Both the position numbers and the translations under genes were made by a program. Below the pieces are notes generated by a model that saw only the letters and a program-made list of their open reading frames with translations, made no database searches and had not been told where the DNA came from. Positions 27,319 through 38,606 of a stretch of DNA of 64,000 nt are shown piece after piece. Every line of letters begins with the position of its first letter. Within the stretch, counting starts at the first letter, position 1. Source of the DNA: Streptoalloteichus hindustanus (GTDB lineage: Bacteria > Actinomycetota > Actinomycetes > Mycobacteriales > Pseudonocardiaceae); contig NZ_FQVN01000001.1 of NCBI RefSeq assembly GCF_900129375.1, positions 124,001 through 188,000 on the forward strand. Reading direction: 5' to 3'.

Positions 27319-28929
27319 TCACGGGGCGAATGCGAGCCCGGGGCCGGCCCAGTCGAGGGCGACCGCGGGGTACACACCCAGCAGCAGCGTAACCAGGACT
27401 CCGAGTGTGATGGCCACGGTGGTGAAAACTCCGGGCACCGTGACGGTCGGGCCGTCGGTCGCGGGCTCGCTGAAGTACATCAACACGACCACGCGGAGGT
27501 AGAAGAACGCGGCGATCGCGCTGGCCACCACGGCCACCACGACCAGGGGCGCCATGCCGTCGTCCACCGCGGCCGTGAACACCACGAACTTGCCGACGAA
27601 ACCGCTGGTCAGCGGGATTCCGGCGAGCGCGAGCAGGAGGAAGGTGAACACCGCCGCCGTCAGCGGCGACCGCTTGGCCAACCCCGCCCACTGCGACAGG
27701 TGCGTCGCCTCGCCGTTGCCGTCGCGCACCAGGCTCACGATGCCGAACGCGGCGAGCGTGGTGAACCCGTAGGCCAGCAGGTAGAACAACGTCCCGGAGC
27801 GCCCCTGCTCGGTCAGCGCGATCGAGCCGACCAGCAGGAACCCGGCGTGGGCGACCGACGAGTAGGCGATCATCCGCTTGATGTCGGTCTGGGTGAGGCC
27901 GAGCACCGCGCCGATGACCATCGAGGCGATGGCCACCGCCCACAGCACGCCCCGCCACTCCCAGCTGCTGGCCTTGAAGGCGACGTTGAGCACCCGCACG
28001 ATCCCGCCGAAGGCGGCGACCTTGGTGCAGGCGGCCATGAACGCCGTGACCGGCGTGGGCGCGCCCTGGTAGACGTCCGGGGTCCAGGTGTGGAACGGGC
28101 CGACCGAGCCCTTGAACAGCAGGCCGACCACGAGCAGGCCCAGGCCCACGTAGAGCAGCGAGTCCGAGCGGTCGTTGCCGGCGGTCGCCTCCGCGATGGC
28201 CGACAGCTTGACCGAGCCGGCGTAGCCGTAGAGCAGCGCCAGGCCGTACAGGAAGAACGCCGAGGCGAACGCGCCGAGCAGGAAGTACTTGACGGCCGCC
28301 TCCTGGGAGAGCAGCCGGCGCCGGCGGGCCAACCCGCACATCAGGTAGAGCGGGAGGCTGAGCACCTCCAGCGCGACGAACATCGTCAGCAGGTCGTTGG
28401 CGGCGCAGAAGACCATCATCCCGCCGAGGGCGAACAGGGTCAGCGGGAAGATCTCGGTCTGCATCCCGCTGGTCGCCGCCTGCGCGCGGTCCTGGACGGT
28501 GCCGGGCCGGATGGCGGCCTGCGCGACGAACGAGCCGCCCGGCTCGACCGACCGGTCCGCGATCAGCAGCACCGCGCCCAGTGCCAGGGCGATCAGCGTG
28601 CCCCAGAGGAACAACGTGGGCCGGTCGATGGCGAGGGTCCCCGACAGGGTGGTCACCGGGGCCGCGGACCGGCCGACGTACCAGCCGAAGGTGACGCCGG
28701 CCGCGCCGAGCGTCAGCAACGTCAACGCGACCTGCGACGACCACCGCACGTGCCGGGGGAAGAACGCCTCCACCAGCACGCCGAGGCAGGCGCCGGCGAA
28801 CACGACCAGCATCGCGCCGATCGCGCCGTAGTCGACCTCCGGCGCCGGCACCGAGCCCTGGGCGAGCACGGTCCACGACGCACCCGACACGGGCGTACCG
28901 AACACAGCGGACACGCTCAGTGCGCTCAC
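27319..28929 (-). CDS. nuoN: NADH-quinone oxidoreductase subunit N
   Basis: A 536-residue antiporter-like membrane subunit of complex I, about 14 helices. Conserved pieces include ALEVLSLPLYLMCGL (helix Glu), AVKYFLLGAFASAF, GPFHTWTPDVYQGAPTPVTA with its lysine-containing helices nearby, and RMIAYSSVAHAGF. It pumps protons with NuoL and NuoM. GTG start 1 nt after the nuoM stop; last nuo gene. Confidence 0.95.
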   Translation of the reverse strand: MSALSVSAVFGTPVSGASWTVLAQGSVPAPEVDYGAIGAMLVVFAGACLGVLVEAFFPRHVRWSSQVALTLLTLGAAGVTFGWYVGRSAAPVTTLSGTLAIDRPTLFLWGTLIALALGAVLLIADRSVEPGGSFVAQAAIRPGTVQDRAQAATSGMQTEIFPLTLFALGGMMVFCAANDLLTMFVALEVLSLPLYLMCGLARRRRLLSQEAAVKYFLLGAFASAFFLYGLALLYGYAGSVKLSAIAEATAGNDRSDSLLYVGLGLLVVGLLFKGSVGPFHTWTPDVYQGAPTPVTAFMAACTKVAAFGGIVRVLNVAFKASSWEWRGVLWAVAIASMVIGAVLGLTQTDIKRMIAYSSVAHAGFLLVGSIALTEQGRSGTLFYLLAYGFTTLAAFGIVSLVRDGNGEATHLSQWAGLAKRSPLTAAVFTFLLLALAGIPLTSGFVGKFVVFTAAVDDGMAPLVVVAVVASAIAAFFYLRVVVLMYFSEPATDGPTVTVPGVFTTVAITLGVLVTLLLGVYPAVALDWAGPGLAFAP

Positions 28930-28930
28930 C

Positions 28931-30496
28931 TCACTTGCCTCCCTGCGCGACCGGGTCCGCCAGGCCGACCTCGGTCATCGTGGCCGAGACCGACGGGGTG
29001 ACCACGTCGAGCACCGGCTTCGGGTAGATGCCGAGCCCCAGCACCAACACCACCAGCGGGGCGAGCACGACCAGCTCGCGCGCGGACAGGTCGGACACCT
29101 TCGCCCTGGCGGGGTCCTCGACCGCCCCGGGTCCCGAGGCCAGCCCGACCAGGGCGTCGCCCCGGACCGGGCCGTGGAACAACCGCTGGTACAGCCAGAG
29201 CACGTAGACCGCGGCCAGGACCATGCCCAGGGCGGCGAGCACCGTGTAGACGGGCTCGCGCGGGTAGGAGCCCAGCAGCACCAGGAACTCGCTCACGAAG
29301 GAGTTCGTGCCCGGGAGGGACAGCGTGGACAGCCCGGCGAGCAGGAAGAGCCCGCCCAGCACGGGCGTCAACCGGGCCATCCCGCCGTAGTCGCTGATCC
29401 GCGTGGACCCGCCGCGCGCGATCACCATGCCGATGACCAGCAGCAGCATGCCGGTGGCGACGCTGTGGTTGATCATGTACGAGACCGCGCCCACCTGGGA
29501 CTGCGTGCTGAAGGCGAACACGCCCAGCGCCATGAACCCGAAGTGCGCGATGGACACGTACGCGATGAACCGCTTCAAATCCCGCTGGCCGGTCGCCAGC
29601 AACGAGCCGTACAGCACACCGACCACGGCGAGCACCAGCACCAGCGGCGCGAGCTCCTGGCTGGCCTTCGGGAACATCGGCAGCAGGTACCGCAGGAAGC
29701 CGAACATCCCGACCTTGTCCAGCACGCCGACCAGGATCACCGACACCACGATCGGCGCCTCGGCGGCCGCGTCGGGCAGCCAGGTGTGCACCGGCACCAG
29801 CGGGGCCTTGATGGCGAAGGCCGCGAAGAAGCCGAGGAAGAGCCAGATCTGGGTGGACAGCGGCGCGTCCCGCACGACGGCCACCAGCGTGGCCCAGTCG
29901 AAGGTGCCCCTGCCGAGCCGGCCGGCGGCGTAGACGTAGGCGCCGATCGCCGAGGCCAGCATGAACAGGCCGCCGAGGAACGAGTACAGGAAGAACTTGA
30001 CCGCCGCGTACTGCCGGCGGGCGCCGCCGTAGCCGCCGATCAGGAAGTACATCGGGATCAGCATGATCTCGAAGAGCACGTAGAACAGGAACACGTCGGT
30101 GGCGGCGAAGACGCCGACCACCAACCCCTGCTGGACCAGGATCAGCCCCAGGAACCCGCCCGCCGTGCGGGCGGCCGGCAGCTTCTCCCGCCAGGCCGCG
30201 CCGACCACGACCGGCCCCAGCAGCGCGACGACCGCGATCATCACCAGCGCGATGCCGTCCACCCCGAACGACAGGTGCACGCCGAACGCGGCGATCCAGT
30301 CCACCGAGCTGGTCAGCTGCAACCGCGCGCCCGCCGGGTCGTACCCGGCCCACAGGACGGCGGCGAGCACCAGCTCCACCAGCGAGAAGCCCAGCGCGAC
30401 CTGCTTGGCCAGCCGGTCGTTGCCACGCAGCGACGCCACCACCGCGCCGCCCAGCAACGGCAGCACCATGAGCGTCACCAGGGAGGCTGCGTTCAC
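28931..30496 (-). CDS. nuoM: NADH-quinone oxidoreductase subunit M
   Basis: A 521-residue antiporter-like subunit. It contains [18 protein letters not shown] (conserved Glu of helix 5), [47 protein letters not shown] and [18 protein letters not shown]. Proton translocation in complex I. GTG start overlaps the nuoL stop by 4 nt. Confidence 0.95.
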   Translation of the reverse strand: MNAASLVTLMVLPLLGGAVVASLRGNDRLAKQVALGFSLVELVLAAVLWAGYDPAGARLQLTSSVDWIAAFGVHLSFGVDGIALVMIAVVALLGPVVVGAAWREKLPAARTAGGFLGLILVQQGLVVGVFAATDVFLFYVLFEIMLIPMYFLIGGYGGARRQYAAVKFFLYSFLGGLFMLASAIGAYVYAAGRLGRGTFDWATLVAVVRDAPLSTQIWLFLGFFAAFAIKAPLVPVHTWLPDAAAEAPIVVSVILVGVLDKVGMFGFLRYLLPMFPKASQELAPLVLVLAVVGVLYGSLLATGQRDLKRFIAYVSIAHFGFMALGVFAFSTQSQVGAVSYMINHSVATGMLLLVIGMVIARGGSTRISDYGGMARLTPVLGGLFLLAGLSTLSLPGTNSFVSEFLVLLGSYPREPVYTVLAALGMVLAAVYVLWLYQRLFHGPVRGDALVGLASGPGAVEDPARAKVSDLSARELVVLAPLVVLVLGLGIYPKPVLDVVTPSVSATMTEVGLADPVAQGGK

Positions 30497-32478
30497 GCGA
30501 ACCTCACCACCATCAGCGCCGCGACCACCAGGACCGAACCTCCCAGCATGCTCAGCGCGTAGGAGCGCACGAAACCCGTCTGCAGCCGGCGCAGCCGGCC
30601 GGAGGAGCCGCCCAGCAACGCGGCCAGGCCGTTGACCAGACCGTCGACGCCCTTGTTGTCGACGTAGACCAGCGCCCTGCTCAGCCAGACGCCGGGCCGG
30701 GCGACCAGGGCCTCGTTCAGCGCGTTGCCGTACAGGTCGGCCCGCGCCGCCCTGACCGGGAGGGACACCCGCCGGGGGCGCTCGACCGGCACCGGCTTCC
30801 GGCCCACGACCAGCCACGCCGCCAGCGCGCCCAGCGCGGACAGCGCGACCGTGAGCACCGGGACCAGCGCGTGCGGCAGGACGCCGTGCTCGGCCTTGCC
30901 CAGCTCGCCCAGCGAGGGCGTCAACCAGGTCGCGAGCCGGTCGCCGGAGGCGAGGAACACGCCAGCGCCGACCGAGCCGACCGCGATCAGGATCATCGGC
31001 ACGGTCATCACCGCGGGCGACTCGTGCGGGTGGTAGTCCCGGCCGTCGGCGGACTTCAGCCGCTCCCACCGCTTCTCGCCGAGGAACACCAGCAGCATCA
31101 ACCGGGTCATGTAGAACGCGGTCAGCCCCGCGCCGAGCAGGGCCGCGCCGCCGAACACCCAGCCGCGCCAGCCCTCCTGGCCGAACGCGGCCTCGATGAT
31201 GGCGTCCTTGGAGAAGAAGCCGGACAGCCCGGGGAAGCCGATCAGGGCCAGGTAGCCCAGGCCCCAGGTGGCGAAGGTGATCGGCATGTGCCGCCAGAGG
31301 CCGCCCATCCGCCGGATGTCGCCCTCGTCGTTCATGCCGTGCATCACCGAGCCGGCGCCGAGGAACAGCCCCGCCTTGAAGAAGCCGTGCGTCAGCAGGT
31401 GCATGATGCCCAGCGCGTAGCCGAACGGGCCGAGGCCGACCGCCAGGATCATGTAGCCGATCTGGCTGACTGTCGAGTAGGCCAGCACCTTCTTGAAGTC
31501 GTCGTAGGCGCAGCCGATGACGCACCCGACCAACAGCGTGAACGCGCCGACGGCGGTGACCACCAGCCGGCCGTCCGGGCTCAGGTCGTAGATCGGGTTG
31601 GACCTGGCGATCAGGTACACGCCGGCCGTGACCATGGTCGCGGCGTGGATCAGCGCGGAGACCGGGGTGGGGCCGGCCATGGCGTCGGGCAACCACGCCT
31701 GCAGCGGGAACTGGCCCGACTTGCCGCACGCGCCGAGCAGCAGCAGGAGGGTGATCGCCAGCAGCTCGCCCGAGGAGAACTCGCCGGCCCTGGCGAAGAC
31801 CTGGTCGTACTGGGTCGTGCCGAGGGTCCGGAACATCATGAAGATCGCGATCGCCAGGCCGACGTCGCCGACCCGGTTCATCACGAACGCCTTCTTGGCC
31901 GCGGTGGCCGCCTCCGGCCGGTGGTGCCAGAACGCGATCAGCAGGTACGAGGCCAGGCCCACGCCCTCCCAGCCCAGGTACAGCGTCACGAAGCTGTCGC
32001 CCAGCACCAGGACCAGCATCGCGGCGACGAAGAGGTTGAGGTAGGCGAAGAACTTCCTGCGGTTGTCGTCCCCGGCCATGTAGCCGACCGAGTAGACGTG
32101 GATCGCCGCGCCCACCCCGGTGATCAGCAGGACGAACACCAGCGACAGCGGGTCGAGCCGCAGTCCGAAGTCCACCTGGAGCGCGTTGACCGGGATCCAG
32201 GAGAACAGGTGCAGCCCGCGCACCCGCTCCCCGGCGGGAAGCCCGGCGCTGTCGAGGAACAGCGCCAGCCCGTAGCCGAACGCCGCGATCACGGTGAGGC
32301 AGCCGAGCAGGTGGCCCCACGCGTTGGTGCGGCGACCGCCGAGCAGCAGCACCGCCGCGCCGAACGCCGGCAGCGCGACCACCAGCCAGGCGAACTGGGC
32401 GACGCCGGTGGCCGCGCCCGCCTCGGCGGCGACGGCGGCGGCCGGGCCGTCGGCCAGGATCATTCCCGTCCTCGTCAC
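30493..32478 (-). CDS. nuoL: NADH-quinone oxidoreductase subunit L
   Basis: A 661-residue subunit and the largest proton pump of complex I, with the C-terminal lateral helix. Motifs: [111 protein letters not shown]. The GTG at 32478 has GAGGGG upstream; an ATG five codons in is an alternative. 10 bp after nuoK. Confidence 0.96.
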   Translation of the reverse strand: MTRTGMILADGPAAAVAAEAGAATGVAQFAWLVVALPAFGAAVLLLGGRRTNAWGHLLGCLTVIAAFGYGLALFLDSAGLPAGERVRGLHLFSWIPVNALQVDFGLRLDPLSLVFVLLITGVGAAIHVYSVGYMAGDDNRRKFFAYLNLFVAAMLVLVLGDSFVTLYLGWEGVGLASYLLIAFWHHRPEAATAAKKAFVMNRVGDVGLAIAIFMMFRTLGTTQYDQVFARAGEFSSGELLAITLLLLLGACGKSGQFPLQAWLPDAMAGPTPVSALIHAATMVTAGVYLIARSNPIYDLSPDGRLVVTAVGAFTLLVGCVIGCAYDDFKKVLAYSTVSQIGYMILAVGLGPFGYALGIMHLLTHGFFKAGLFLGAGSVMHGMNDEGDIRRMGGLWRHMPITFATWGLGYLALIGFPGLSGFFSKDAIIEAAFGQEGWRGWVFGGAALLGAGLTAFYMTRLMLLVFLGEKRWERLKSADGRDYHPHESPAVMTVPMILIAVGSVGAGVFLASGDRLATWLTPSLGELGKAEHGVLPHALVPVLTVALSALGALAAWLVVGRKPVPVERPRRVSLPVRAARADLYGNALNEALVARPGVWLSRALVYVDNKGVDGLVNGLAALLGGSSGRLRRLQTGFVRSYALSMLGGSVLVVAALMVVRFA

Positions 32479-32488
32479 GTGCGCCCCT

Positions 32489-32788
32489 CTAGTACTTCAA
32501 CAGGTTGGCGTCGTCGACCGAGGTCGAGCGACGGGTCCGGAAGATCGCCATGATGATCGCCAGCCCGACCACCACCTCGGCGGCCGCGACCACCATCACG
32601 AAGAACGCCATGACCTGGCCGTCCAGCGACCCGTTGATCCGGGCGAAGGTGACCAGCGTCAGGTTCACCGCGTTGAGCATCAGCTCGACGCACATGAACA
32701 CCACGATCGCGTTGCGGCGGACGAGCACGCCGACCGCGCCGATGGTGAACAGCAACGCCGACAGCAGCAGGTAGTAGGTCGGGGTCAC
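32489..32788 (-). CDS. nuoK: NADH-quinone oxidoreductase subunit K
   Basis: A 99-residue, three-helix subunit with [17 protein letters not shown], carrying the conserved Glu of helix 2, and a second Glu in [19 protein letters not shown]. Part of the E-channel of complex I. Normal length. GTG start, 4-nt overlap with nuoJ. Confidence 0.96.
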   Translation of the reverse strand: MTPTYYLLLSALLFTIGAVGVLVRRNAIVVFMCVELMLNAVNLTLVTFARINGSLDGQVMAFFVMVVAAAEVVVGLAIIMAIFRTRRSTSVDDANLLKY

Positions 32789-34026
32789 CGCGAGACCTCC
32801 CCCGAGGGCTGGGCCGCCGATGGCGGGACGGACCGGTCGTCCTGGGCGTCGGGCGCGCCGCGGGCGTCCGGCGTGCCGTCAGCCGGGCCGCGGTCGGCGT
32901 GGCCGTTGCCGGTGTGCTCCGCGGGAGCGGGCTCGGCCGGCGGGTCCTCCGCCGGCACCCCGTCCCCGGGCTCCGCCCCGGTCGGCCGCTCGCCCCCGCC
33001 CGGCTGCTCGGCGCCCTTCTGCTCAGCGTCCTTCTGTTCGGAACCCTTCTGCGCAGCGCCCTTTTGTTCGGGGCCCTCCTGCTCCGCGCTCCCCTGGTCG
33101 CTGTCGGTTTGGGCGGCGCTGTCGGTTTGGACGGCGCTGTCGGCCTGGTCGGCACTGTCGGTCCGGCCCGCACCGCCCTGGTCGGCGGCCGTCCGCTCCG
33201 GCCCGTGCGGCGCCAGGGCGTGCGCGTCGGGGCCTGGCAGCTCGTCGGCGACCTCGGCGATGTCGGCGTCCAGCCGGCGGCGCGAGGTGGACTCGATGAT
33301 CTCCGACAGCGACTCGGGCGCGACCGAGCCGTCCGGCAGCAAGGCCGGCACCGCGACCGAGCTGGCGGTGGCGAACACGCCGGGGCCCGGCAGTGGCGAG
33401 GGGCGGGCGTGCTCGCCGCGCAACCTGGCCTCGACCAGCTCCCGCTGCGTGCGCCGCGCGCCCGAGCGCTTGTCCACGAAGGCCAGCACCATCGCGCCGA
33501 TGGCCGCGGTGATCAGCAGCGCCGAGGTGAGCTCGAACGGGAAGAGGTAGTCGGTGAAGATCGCCCGGCCGAGGTTCACCACGTTGCCGTTGCCGGCGTT
33601 GACCTGGGCCAGGCCGGCCGGCTGCACCTCGACCAGCGCCCTGGCCAGGCCGGCGGCCAGCAGCGCGGCGAACCCGACGCCGAGCAGGCCGGCGGCCAGC
33701 CGCTGGCCGCGCAGCACCTCGACCACCGAGTCCGAGCTGTCCCTGCCCACGAGCATGAGCACGAACAGGAAGAGCATCATGATCGCGCCGGTGTAGACGA
33801 TGATCTGCACGAAGCCCAGGAACGGCGCCTGCTGCACCATGTACAGCACGCCCAGGCACAGCATGCTGAGCACCAGCCACAACGCGGAGTGCACCGCGTT
33901 CCTGGCGAAGATCATGCCCAGTCCGCCGGCCACCGCCAGCGGGCCGAGCACCCAGAACGCGACGGCCTCACCGGTGCCGACGGCGTCGGTGGCGGCCTGC
34001 GCGGCGAGGGTCAGTCCCGCGGTCAC
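32785..34026 (-). CDS. nuoJ: NADH-quinone oxidoreductase subunit J with a long hydrophilic C-terminal tail
   Basis: A 413-residue protein. Residues 1-183 are ordinary NuoJ (five helices; [39 protein letters not shown]). Residues 184-413 form a polar tail rich in Glu, Gln, Ala, Pro and Gly, with two internal repeat blocks: DSA.QTDSA around 290-310 and EQKG/AQKG/EQKD around 316-341 (bases ~33004-33159). NuoJ is ~185-260 residues in most bacteria, so the tail is unusual. Reading frame is intact and overlaps nuoK by 4 nt, showing the tail is really translated before nuoK. Confidence 0.93.
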   Translation of the reverse strand: MTAGLTLAAQAATDAVGTGEAVAFWVLGPLAVAGGLGMIFARNAVHSALWLVLSMLCLGVLYMVQQAPFLGFVQIIVYTGAIMMLFLFVLMLVGRDSSDSVVEVLRGQRLAAGLLGVGFAALLAAGLARALVEVQPAGLAQVNAGNGNVVNLGRAIFTDYLFPFELTSALLITAAIGAMVLAFVDKRSGARRTQRELVEARLRGEHARPSPLPGPGVFATASSVAVPALLPDGSVAPESLSEIIESTSRRRLDADIAEVADELPGPDAHALAPHGPERTAADQGGAGRTDSADQADSAVQTDSAAQTDSDQGSAEQEGPEQKGAAQKGSEQKDAEQKGAEQPGGGERPTGAEPGDGVPAEDPPAEPAPAEHTGNGHADRGPADGTPDARGAPDAQDDRSVPPSAAQPSGEVSR

Positions 34027-34583
34027 TGCGCGTCCTCCGCGTCCCCGGGGCCGTTGGTGAACGTCTGCCCGGCCCTGCGGGCCAGCTCCGGCCCCTTCAC
34101 GTAGTAGTCCTGCTCGTCGGCGCCCAGTCGCATCGGGTGCGGCGGCTGCTCCATGCCGGGCAGCAGCGGCGCGAGCAACTGGTCCTTGGTGTAGATGAGG
34201 CGCTGCCGGTCGTCGTCGGCCAGCTCGTACTCGTTGGTCATGGTGAGCGAGCGGGTCGGACACGCCTCGACGCACAGGCCGCAGCCGATGCACCGCAGGT
34301 AGTTGATCTGGTACACCCGGCCGTACCGCTCGCCGGGCGAGTACCGCTCGTCCTCGGTGTTGTCACCGCCCTCGACGAAGATCGCGTCCGCGGGGCAGGC
34401 CCACGCGCACAGCTCGCAGCCGACGCACTTCTCCAGGCCGTCGGGGTGCCGGTTGAGCTGGTGCCGGCCGTGGTACCGCGGCGCGGTGACCTTCTTGACC
34501 TCCGGGTACTCCTCGGTCACCACCTTCTTGAACATCGTCGAGAAGGTGACGCCGAAGCCCTTCAGCGGATCAAGCAGTCCCAT
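34023..34583 (-). CDS. nuoI: NADH-quinone oxidoreductase subunit I
   Basis: A 186-residue peripheral-arm subunit with two [4Fe-4S] clusters, N6a and N6b: [12 protein letters not shown] and [12 protein letters not shown]. The N-terminal amphipathic part ([20 protein letters not shown]) contacts NuoH. It passes electrons from NuoG to NuoB. ATG 34583 lies 14 nt inside nuoH; the stop overlaps nuoJ by 4 nt. Confidence 0.96.
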   Translation of the reverse strand: MGLLDPLKGFGVTFSTMFKKVVTEEYPEVKKVTAPRYHGRHQLNRHPDGLEKCVGCELCAWACPADAIFVEGGDNTEDERYSPGERYGRVYQINYLRCIGCGLCVEACPTRSLTMTNEYELADDDRQRLIYTKDQLLAPLLPGMEQPPHPMRLGADEQDYYVKGPELARRAGQTFTNGPGDAEDAQ

Positions 34584-36027
34584 CGCCGTCCTCCTTCGCG
34601 GGGTTGGCGTCGTCGCGGGCGGGGCCCCCGCTCGCCGACGCCGGCACGGCCGCCCGGTCGGCGACCGGGAGCTGCGCGACCGGCACGGCCGGCCGGCGGG
34701 CCGGCGGCTTCGGCACCCGCAGGTCCAGCGGCGGCAGGGGGTAGTCGCTGCCGGCCAGCGGCACCTCGTCCTCGGGGCGCGGCGCCGGCCGGTCCGGGAT
34801 GAGGAAGACCACCAGCAGCAGCACGGCGAGCACGATCCCGCCGATCACCAGGATCTGCTGGCTGGTGATGCCCTGGGTGTTGCGCAGCACGCGGATCGTG
34901 GTCACGGCGAGGATCCACAGCAGGCTGACCGGGACCAGGACCTTCCAGCCCAGCCGCATGAACTGGTCGTACCGCAGCCGGGGCAGGGTGCCGCGCAGCC
35001 AGACGAAGACGAACAGGAAGACCAGCGTCTTGCCGAGGAACCACAGCAGCGGCCACCAGCCGGTGTTGAGCACGCCGTCGCCGACGGCCGACAACGGCCA
35101 CGGCGCGCGCCACCCGCCCAGGAACAGGGTGGTGGCCAGCGCGGAGACCGTGACCATGTTGATGTACTCGGACAGGAAGAACAGCGCGAACTTCAGCGAC
35201 GAGTACTCGGTGTGGAACCCGCCGACCAGCTCGGACTCCGCCTCGGGCAGGTCGAACGGCGCGCGGTTGGTCTCGCCGACCATGGCGATGACGTAGATGA
35301 CGAAGCTGACCGGCAGCAGCCAGGCGTACCACCGGTCGGCCTGGGCGGCCACGATCCCCGAGGTGGACAGCGTCCCGGAGTAGAGGATCACCGCCACGAA
35401 CGACAGGCCCATCGCGATCTCGTAGGAGATCACCTGCGCGGCCGAGCGCAGCGAGCCGAGCAGCGGGTACGGCGACCCGGACGACCAGCCGGAGAGCACC
35501 ACGCCGTAGACGCCCATGGACGAGCAGGCCAGCACCACCAGAACGCCGACCGGCAGGTCGGCGAGCTGGAGCGCGGTCCGCTCACCGAAGATCGACACCT
35601 CCGGGCCGAGCGGGATCACCGAGAACGCCAGGAACGCGGGGATCGTGGAGATCACCGGGGCCAGGAAGTACACCCACCGGTCCGCGAGGACCGGCCGGAT
35701 GTCCTCCTTGAACGCCAGCTTCAGGCCGTCGGCCAGCGACTGGAGCAGGCCGAACGGGCCGACCCGGTTCGGGCCGGCCCGGTGCTGCATCCTGGCCACG
35801 ACCCTGCGCTCGAACCAGATCATGAGCAGGGTCAGCACGACCAGCAGGGCGAAGATCGCGACGACCTTGACCACGATCAGCCAGAGCGGGTCGTCCGCGA
35901 GCAGCTCGGGCACCGTGTTGCGCGGTCCCTCCGCATAGCTCGGGTGCGGGTGTCCCGCGAGATCCTGCGGGTGCGGGTGTCCCGCTGGGATCAGGTCCAG
36001 CTGCCCCGCGCGAAGCGGCGCGCTCAT
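34570..36027 (-). CDS. nuoH: NADH-quinone oxidoreductase subunit H
   Basis: A 485-residue, eight-helix subunit that forms the quinone chamber. Motifs: [62 protein letters not shown] and [16 protein letters not shown]. The C-terminal ~90 residues form a proline-rich cytoplasmic tail seen in actinobacteria. The N-terminal leader has a duplicated AGHPHP unit (bases ~35937-35990), apparently a small tandem duplication. ATG 36027 overlaps nuoG by 4 nt. Confidence 0.96.
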   Translation of the reverse strand: MSAPLRAGQLDLIPAGHPHPQDLAGHPHPSYAEGPRNTVPELLADDPLWLIVVKVVAIFALLVVLTLLMIWFERRVVARMQHRAGPNRVGPFGLLQSLADGLKLAFKEDIRPVLADRWVYFLAPVISTIPAFLAFSVIPLGPEVSIFGERTALQLADLPVGVLVVLACSSMGVYGVVLSGWSSGSPYPLLGSLRSAAQVISYEIAMGLSFVAVILYSGTLSTSGIVAAQADRWYAWLLPVSFVIYVIAMVGETNRAPFDLPEAESELVGGFHTEYSSLKFALFFLSEYINMVTVSALATTLFLGGWRAPWPLSAVGDGVLNTGWWPLLWFLGKTLVFLFVFVWLRGTLPRLRYDQFMRLGWKVLVPVSLLWILAVTTIRVLRNTQGITSQQILVIGGIVLAVLLLVVFLIPDRPAPRPEDEVPLAGSDYPLPPLDLRVPKPPARRPAVPVAQLPVADRAAVPASASGGPARDDANPAKEDGDGTA

Positions 36028-38606
36028 GCCTCACCTCCGGTGGTGGCGCCGGCGCCGGCCGGCGCCACGGGCTCGTCCTCGCTCCCGGCCGGCGTCACGG
36101 TGACCAGCGCGCCGTGTCCGCCCAGGCTGCGCCGGACCGTGGCGGGGCCGGAGTTCGCCGGCAACCACACCACGTCGTCGGGCAGGTCCCCGGGCTCGGC
36201 GGGCAGCGTCACCGACCCCCGGTCGCCGGCGACGGTGACCGGACGGCCGAAGACCACGCCCAGCCGCTCGGCGGTGGCCGGGGACATCCTGACGACCGCG
36301 GGGCGGGCCGTGCCGGCCAGGTGCGGTTCGCCGTCCTGGAGCGAGCCGTTGTCCAGCAGCTGCCGCCAGGTCGCGAGGAGCACCCGGCCGTCGGTCGGAG
36401 GGAGAGCCGGCGCCGGCTCCCGGCGGGGCGGCTCGGCCCGTTGTCCACTGTGGACGACGTCGGTCAGCCGGGCCAGGTCGGTGGCCGCGGCCTCCGGCGT
36501 CTGGGTGAACAGGTCGGCGTCCATCTCGATGGCGAGCGTGTCGAGCACCCGGCAGTCGGACAGGGCGCCGGTGCCCTCCAGGATCGTGCGGAAGTCCCGC
36601 CGCCGGCCCTCCCAGTTGAGGTAGCCGCCGGACTTCTCGACCGCCGGCGCCACCGGGAGCACGACGTCGGCGTGCTCGGTGACCGCGCTGGCCCGCAGCT
36701 CCAGGCTCACCACGAAGCCGACGGCGCGCAGCGCGCGGTCGGCCAGCTTCGGGTCGGCCAGGTCGTACGGGTCCACCCCGCCCACCACCAGGGCGGACAG
36801 CTGGCTGTTCGCCGCCGCGGCGACGATGCCGTCGGTGTCGCGCCCCGGCCGGTCGGGCAGCGAGCCGGCCGGCAGGCCCCACGCGTTCTCCACCTCGGCC
36901 CGCGCGGCCGGGTCGGCGACCAGCCGGCCGCCGGGCAGCAGCGTCGGGGCCGCGCCCGCCGTCAGCGCGCCGCGCTCGCCGGCGCGACGCGGCACCCAGG
37001 CCAGCCGCGCGCCGGTGGCCTCGCCGAGCCGCACCACCGCCGACAGCAGGCCGGGCACCTCGGCGGCCCGCTCGCCCACGAGCACCACCGCGCCGGGCTC
37101 GCGCAACGCCTCGGCGACGTCGGCGCCCTCGGGGTGGGAGACCAGCGCCGCGACCACGGCCGCCTCGGCGCCCGGCGCGCACGCGAGCAGCCCGCCTCCG
37201 GCCGGTCGGCGCTCCGGCCCCAGCTTGGTCGCCGTCTTCTCGACGGCGGGGGTGGACCACTGTCCGATGTGGAAGACCCTGGTCCGGCCCTTCCGCGCGG
37301 CCTTGCGCAGCCGCAGGAAGACGATCGGCGACTCCTCCTCGGGCTCGAAGGCCACGCACAGCACCGCGGGCGCGGCCTCCAGGTCGGCGTAGGTCACCCC
37401 GCCGGTGTCCGGCGTGGCGCCCACCACCGCGGCGGCCAGGAACTCCAGCTCCTCGGCGGAGTGCGGGCGGGCCCGGAAGTCGACGTCGTTGGTGCCCAGC
37501 GCCACCCTGGCGAACTTCGCGTAGGCGTAGGCGTCCTCGACGGTCAGCCGCCCGCCGGTCAGGACGCCGACCCCGCGCTCCTCCCGCGCCGCCAGCAGGC
37601 CCTTCGCCGCGACGGACAGTGCCTCGGTCCACGACGCCGGCCGCAGCTCACCGCTGTCGCCGTCGCGGACCATCGGCCGCGTCAGCCGGTCGGCGGCGGT
37701 CGCGTAGGTGAAGGCGAACCGGCCCTTGTCGCAGTTCCACTCCTCGTTCACCGCCGCGTCCTCGCCGGCGAGGCGGCGCATCACCTTGCCGCGCCGCCAG
37801 TCCGTGCGCTGGGCGCAGCCGGAGGCGCAGTGCTCGCAGACGCTCGGCGTCGACAGGAGGTCGAACGGGCGGGCGCGGAACCGGTAGGCCGCGCTCGTGA
37901 GCGCGCCCACCGGGCAGATCTGGATGGTGTTGCCGGAGAAGTAGCTCTGCTCCCCGGACCCGGCGGCGCCCTCGATCTCCGCCGTCCCGGCCGTGCCGAC
38001 CTGCTGGTCGGCGCCGCGCTCCAGCAGGTCGAGGAACCGGTCCCCGGCCACCTGGGCGGAGAACCGCGTGCACCGCTGGCACAGCACGCACCGCTCCCGG
38101 TCCAGCAGCACCTGCGCCGTGACCTGGATCGGCTTCGGGAAGGTCCGCTTCCGGTCCACGAACCGGGAGTCCGAGCGCCCGTGCTTCAGCGCCTGGTTCT
38201 GCAGCGGGCACTCGCCGCCCTTGTCGCAGACCGGGCAGTCCAGCGGGTGGTTGATGAGCAACAGCTCCATCACGCCCTGCTGGGCCTTGTCCGCCACCGG
38301 CGAGGTGCGCTGCGTGCGCACCACCATGCCGTCGGCGACCGTCATCGTGCACGAGGCCTGGGGCTTCGGCATCGGGCGGCCGCCCATCTCCACCTCGACC
38401 AGGCACTGCCGGCAGGCGCCGGCCGGGTCGAGCAGCGGGTGGTCGCAGAACCGGGGGATCACCACCCCCAGCCGCTCGGCGGTGCGGATCAGCAACTCGC
38501 CCTTGGGCGCGACCACCTCGACCCCGTCGATCGTGAGGCGGACGTGCCCCTCGGGGACGGGCGGCTGGTCGGTGTCCCGCTGGGACTTCTCCGGGGCAAC
38601 GGTCAT
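36024..38606 (-). CDS. nuoG: NADH-quinone oxidoreductase subunit G
   Basis: An 860-residue iron-sulfur and molybdopterin-oxidoreductase-like subunit. N-terminal [2Fe-2S] ligands: [22 protein letters not shown]5 region [20 protein letters not shown]4 [11 protein letters not shown]; and an extra N7 motif [10 protein letters not shown] with [11 protein letters not shown], found in part of bacterial complex I. The C-terminal half is the degenerate molybdopterin-like fold without cofactor. The ATG overlaps the nuoF stop by 1 nt (TGATG). Confidence 0.96.
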   Translation of the reverse strand: MTVAPEKSQRDTDQPPVPEGHVRLTIDGVEVVAPKGELLIRTAERLGVVIPRFCDHPLLDPAGACRQCLVEVEMGGRPMPKPQASCTMTVADGMVVRTQRTSPVADKAQQGVMELLLINHPLDCPVCDKGGECPLQNQALKHGRSDSRFVDRKRTFPKPIQVTAQVLLDRERCVLCQRCTRFSAQVAGDRFLDLLERGADQQVGTAGTAEIEGAAGSGEQSYFSGNTIQICPVGALTSAAYRFRARPFDLLSTPSVCEHCASGCAQRTDWRRGKVMRRLAGEDAAVNEEWNCDKGRFAFTYATAADRLTRPMVRDGDSGELRPASWTEALSVAAKGLLAAREERGVGVLTGGRLTVEDAYAYAKFARVALGTNDVDFRARPHSAEELEFLAAAVVGATPDTGGVTYADLEAAPAVLCVAFEPEEESPIVFLRLRKAARKGRTRVFHIGQWSTPAVEKTATKLGPERRPAGGGLLACAPGAEAAVVAALVSHPEGADVAEALREPGAVVLVGERAAEVPGLLSAVVRLGEATGARLAWVPRRAGERGALTAGAAPTLLPGGRLVADPAARAEVENAWGLPAGSLPDRPGRDTDGIVAAAANSQLSALVVGGVDPYDLADPKLADRALRAVGFVVSLELRASAVTEHADVVLPVAPAVEKSGGYLNWEGRRRDFRTILEGTGALSDCRVLDTLAIEMDADLFTQTPEAAATDLARLTDVVHSGQRAEPPRREPAPALPPTDGRVLLATWRQLLDNGSLQDGEPHLAGTARPAVVRMSPATAERLGVVFGRPVTVAGDRGSVTLPAEPGDLPDDVVWLPANSGPATVRRSLGGHGALVTVTPAGSEDEPVAPAGAGATTGGEA

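Noticed and set aside
32785-34293. nuoJ frame extended upstream to 34293
   Set aside because: The extension lies inside nuoI; GTG 34026, overlapping the nuoI stop, is the real start.
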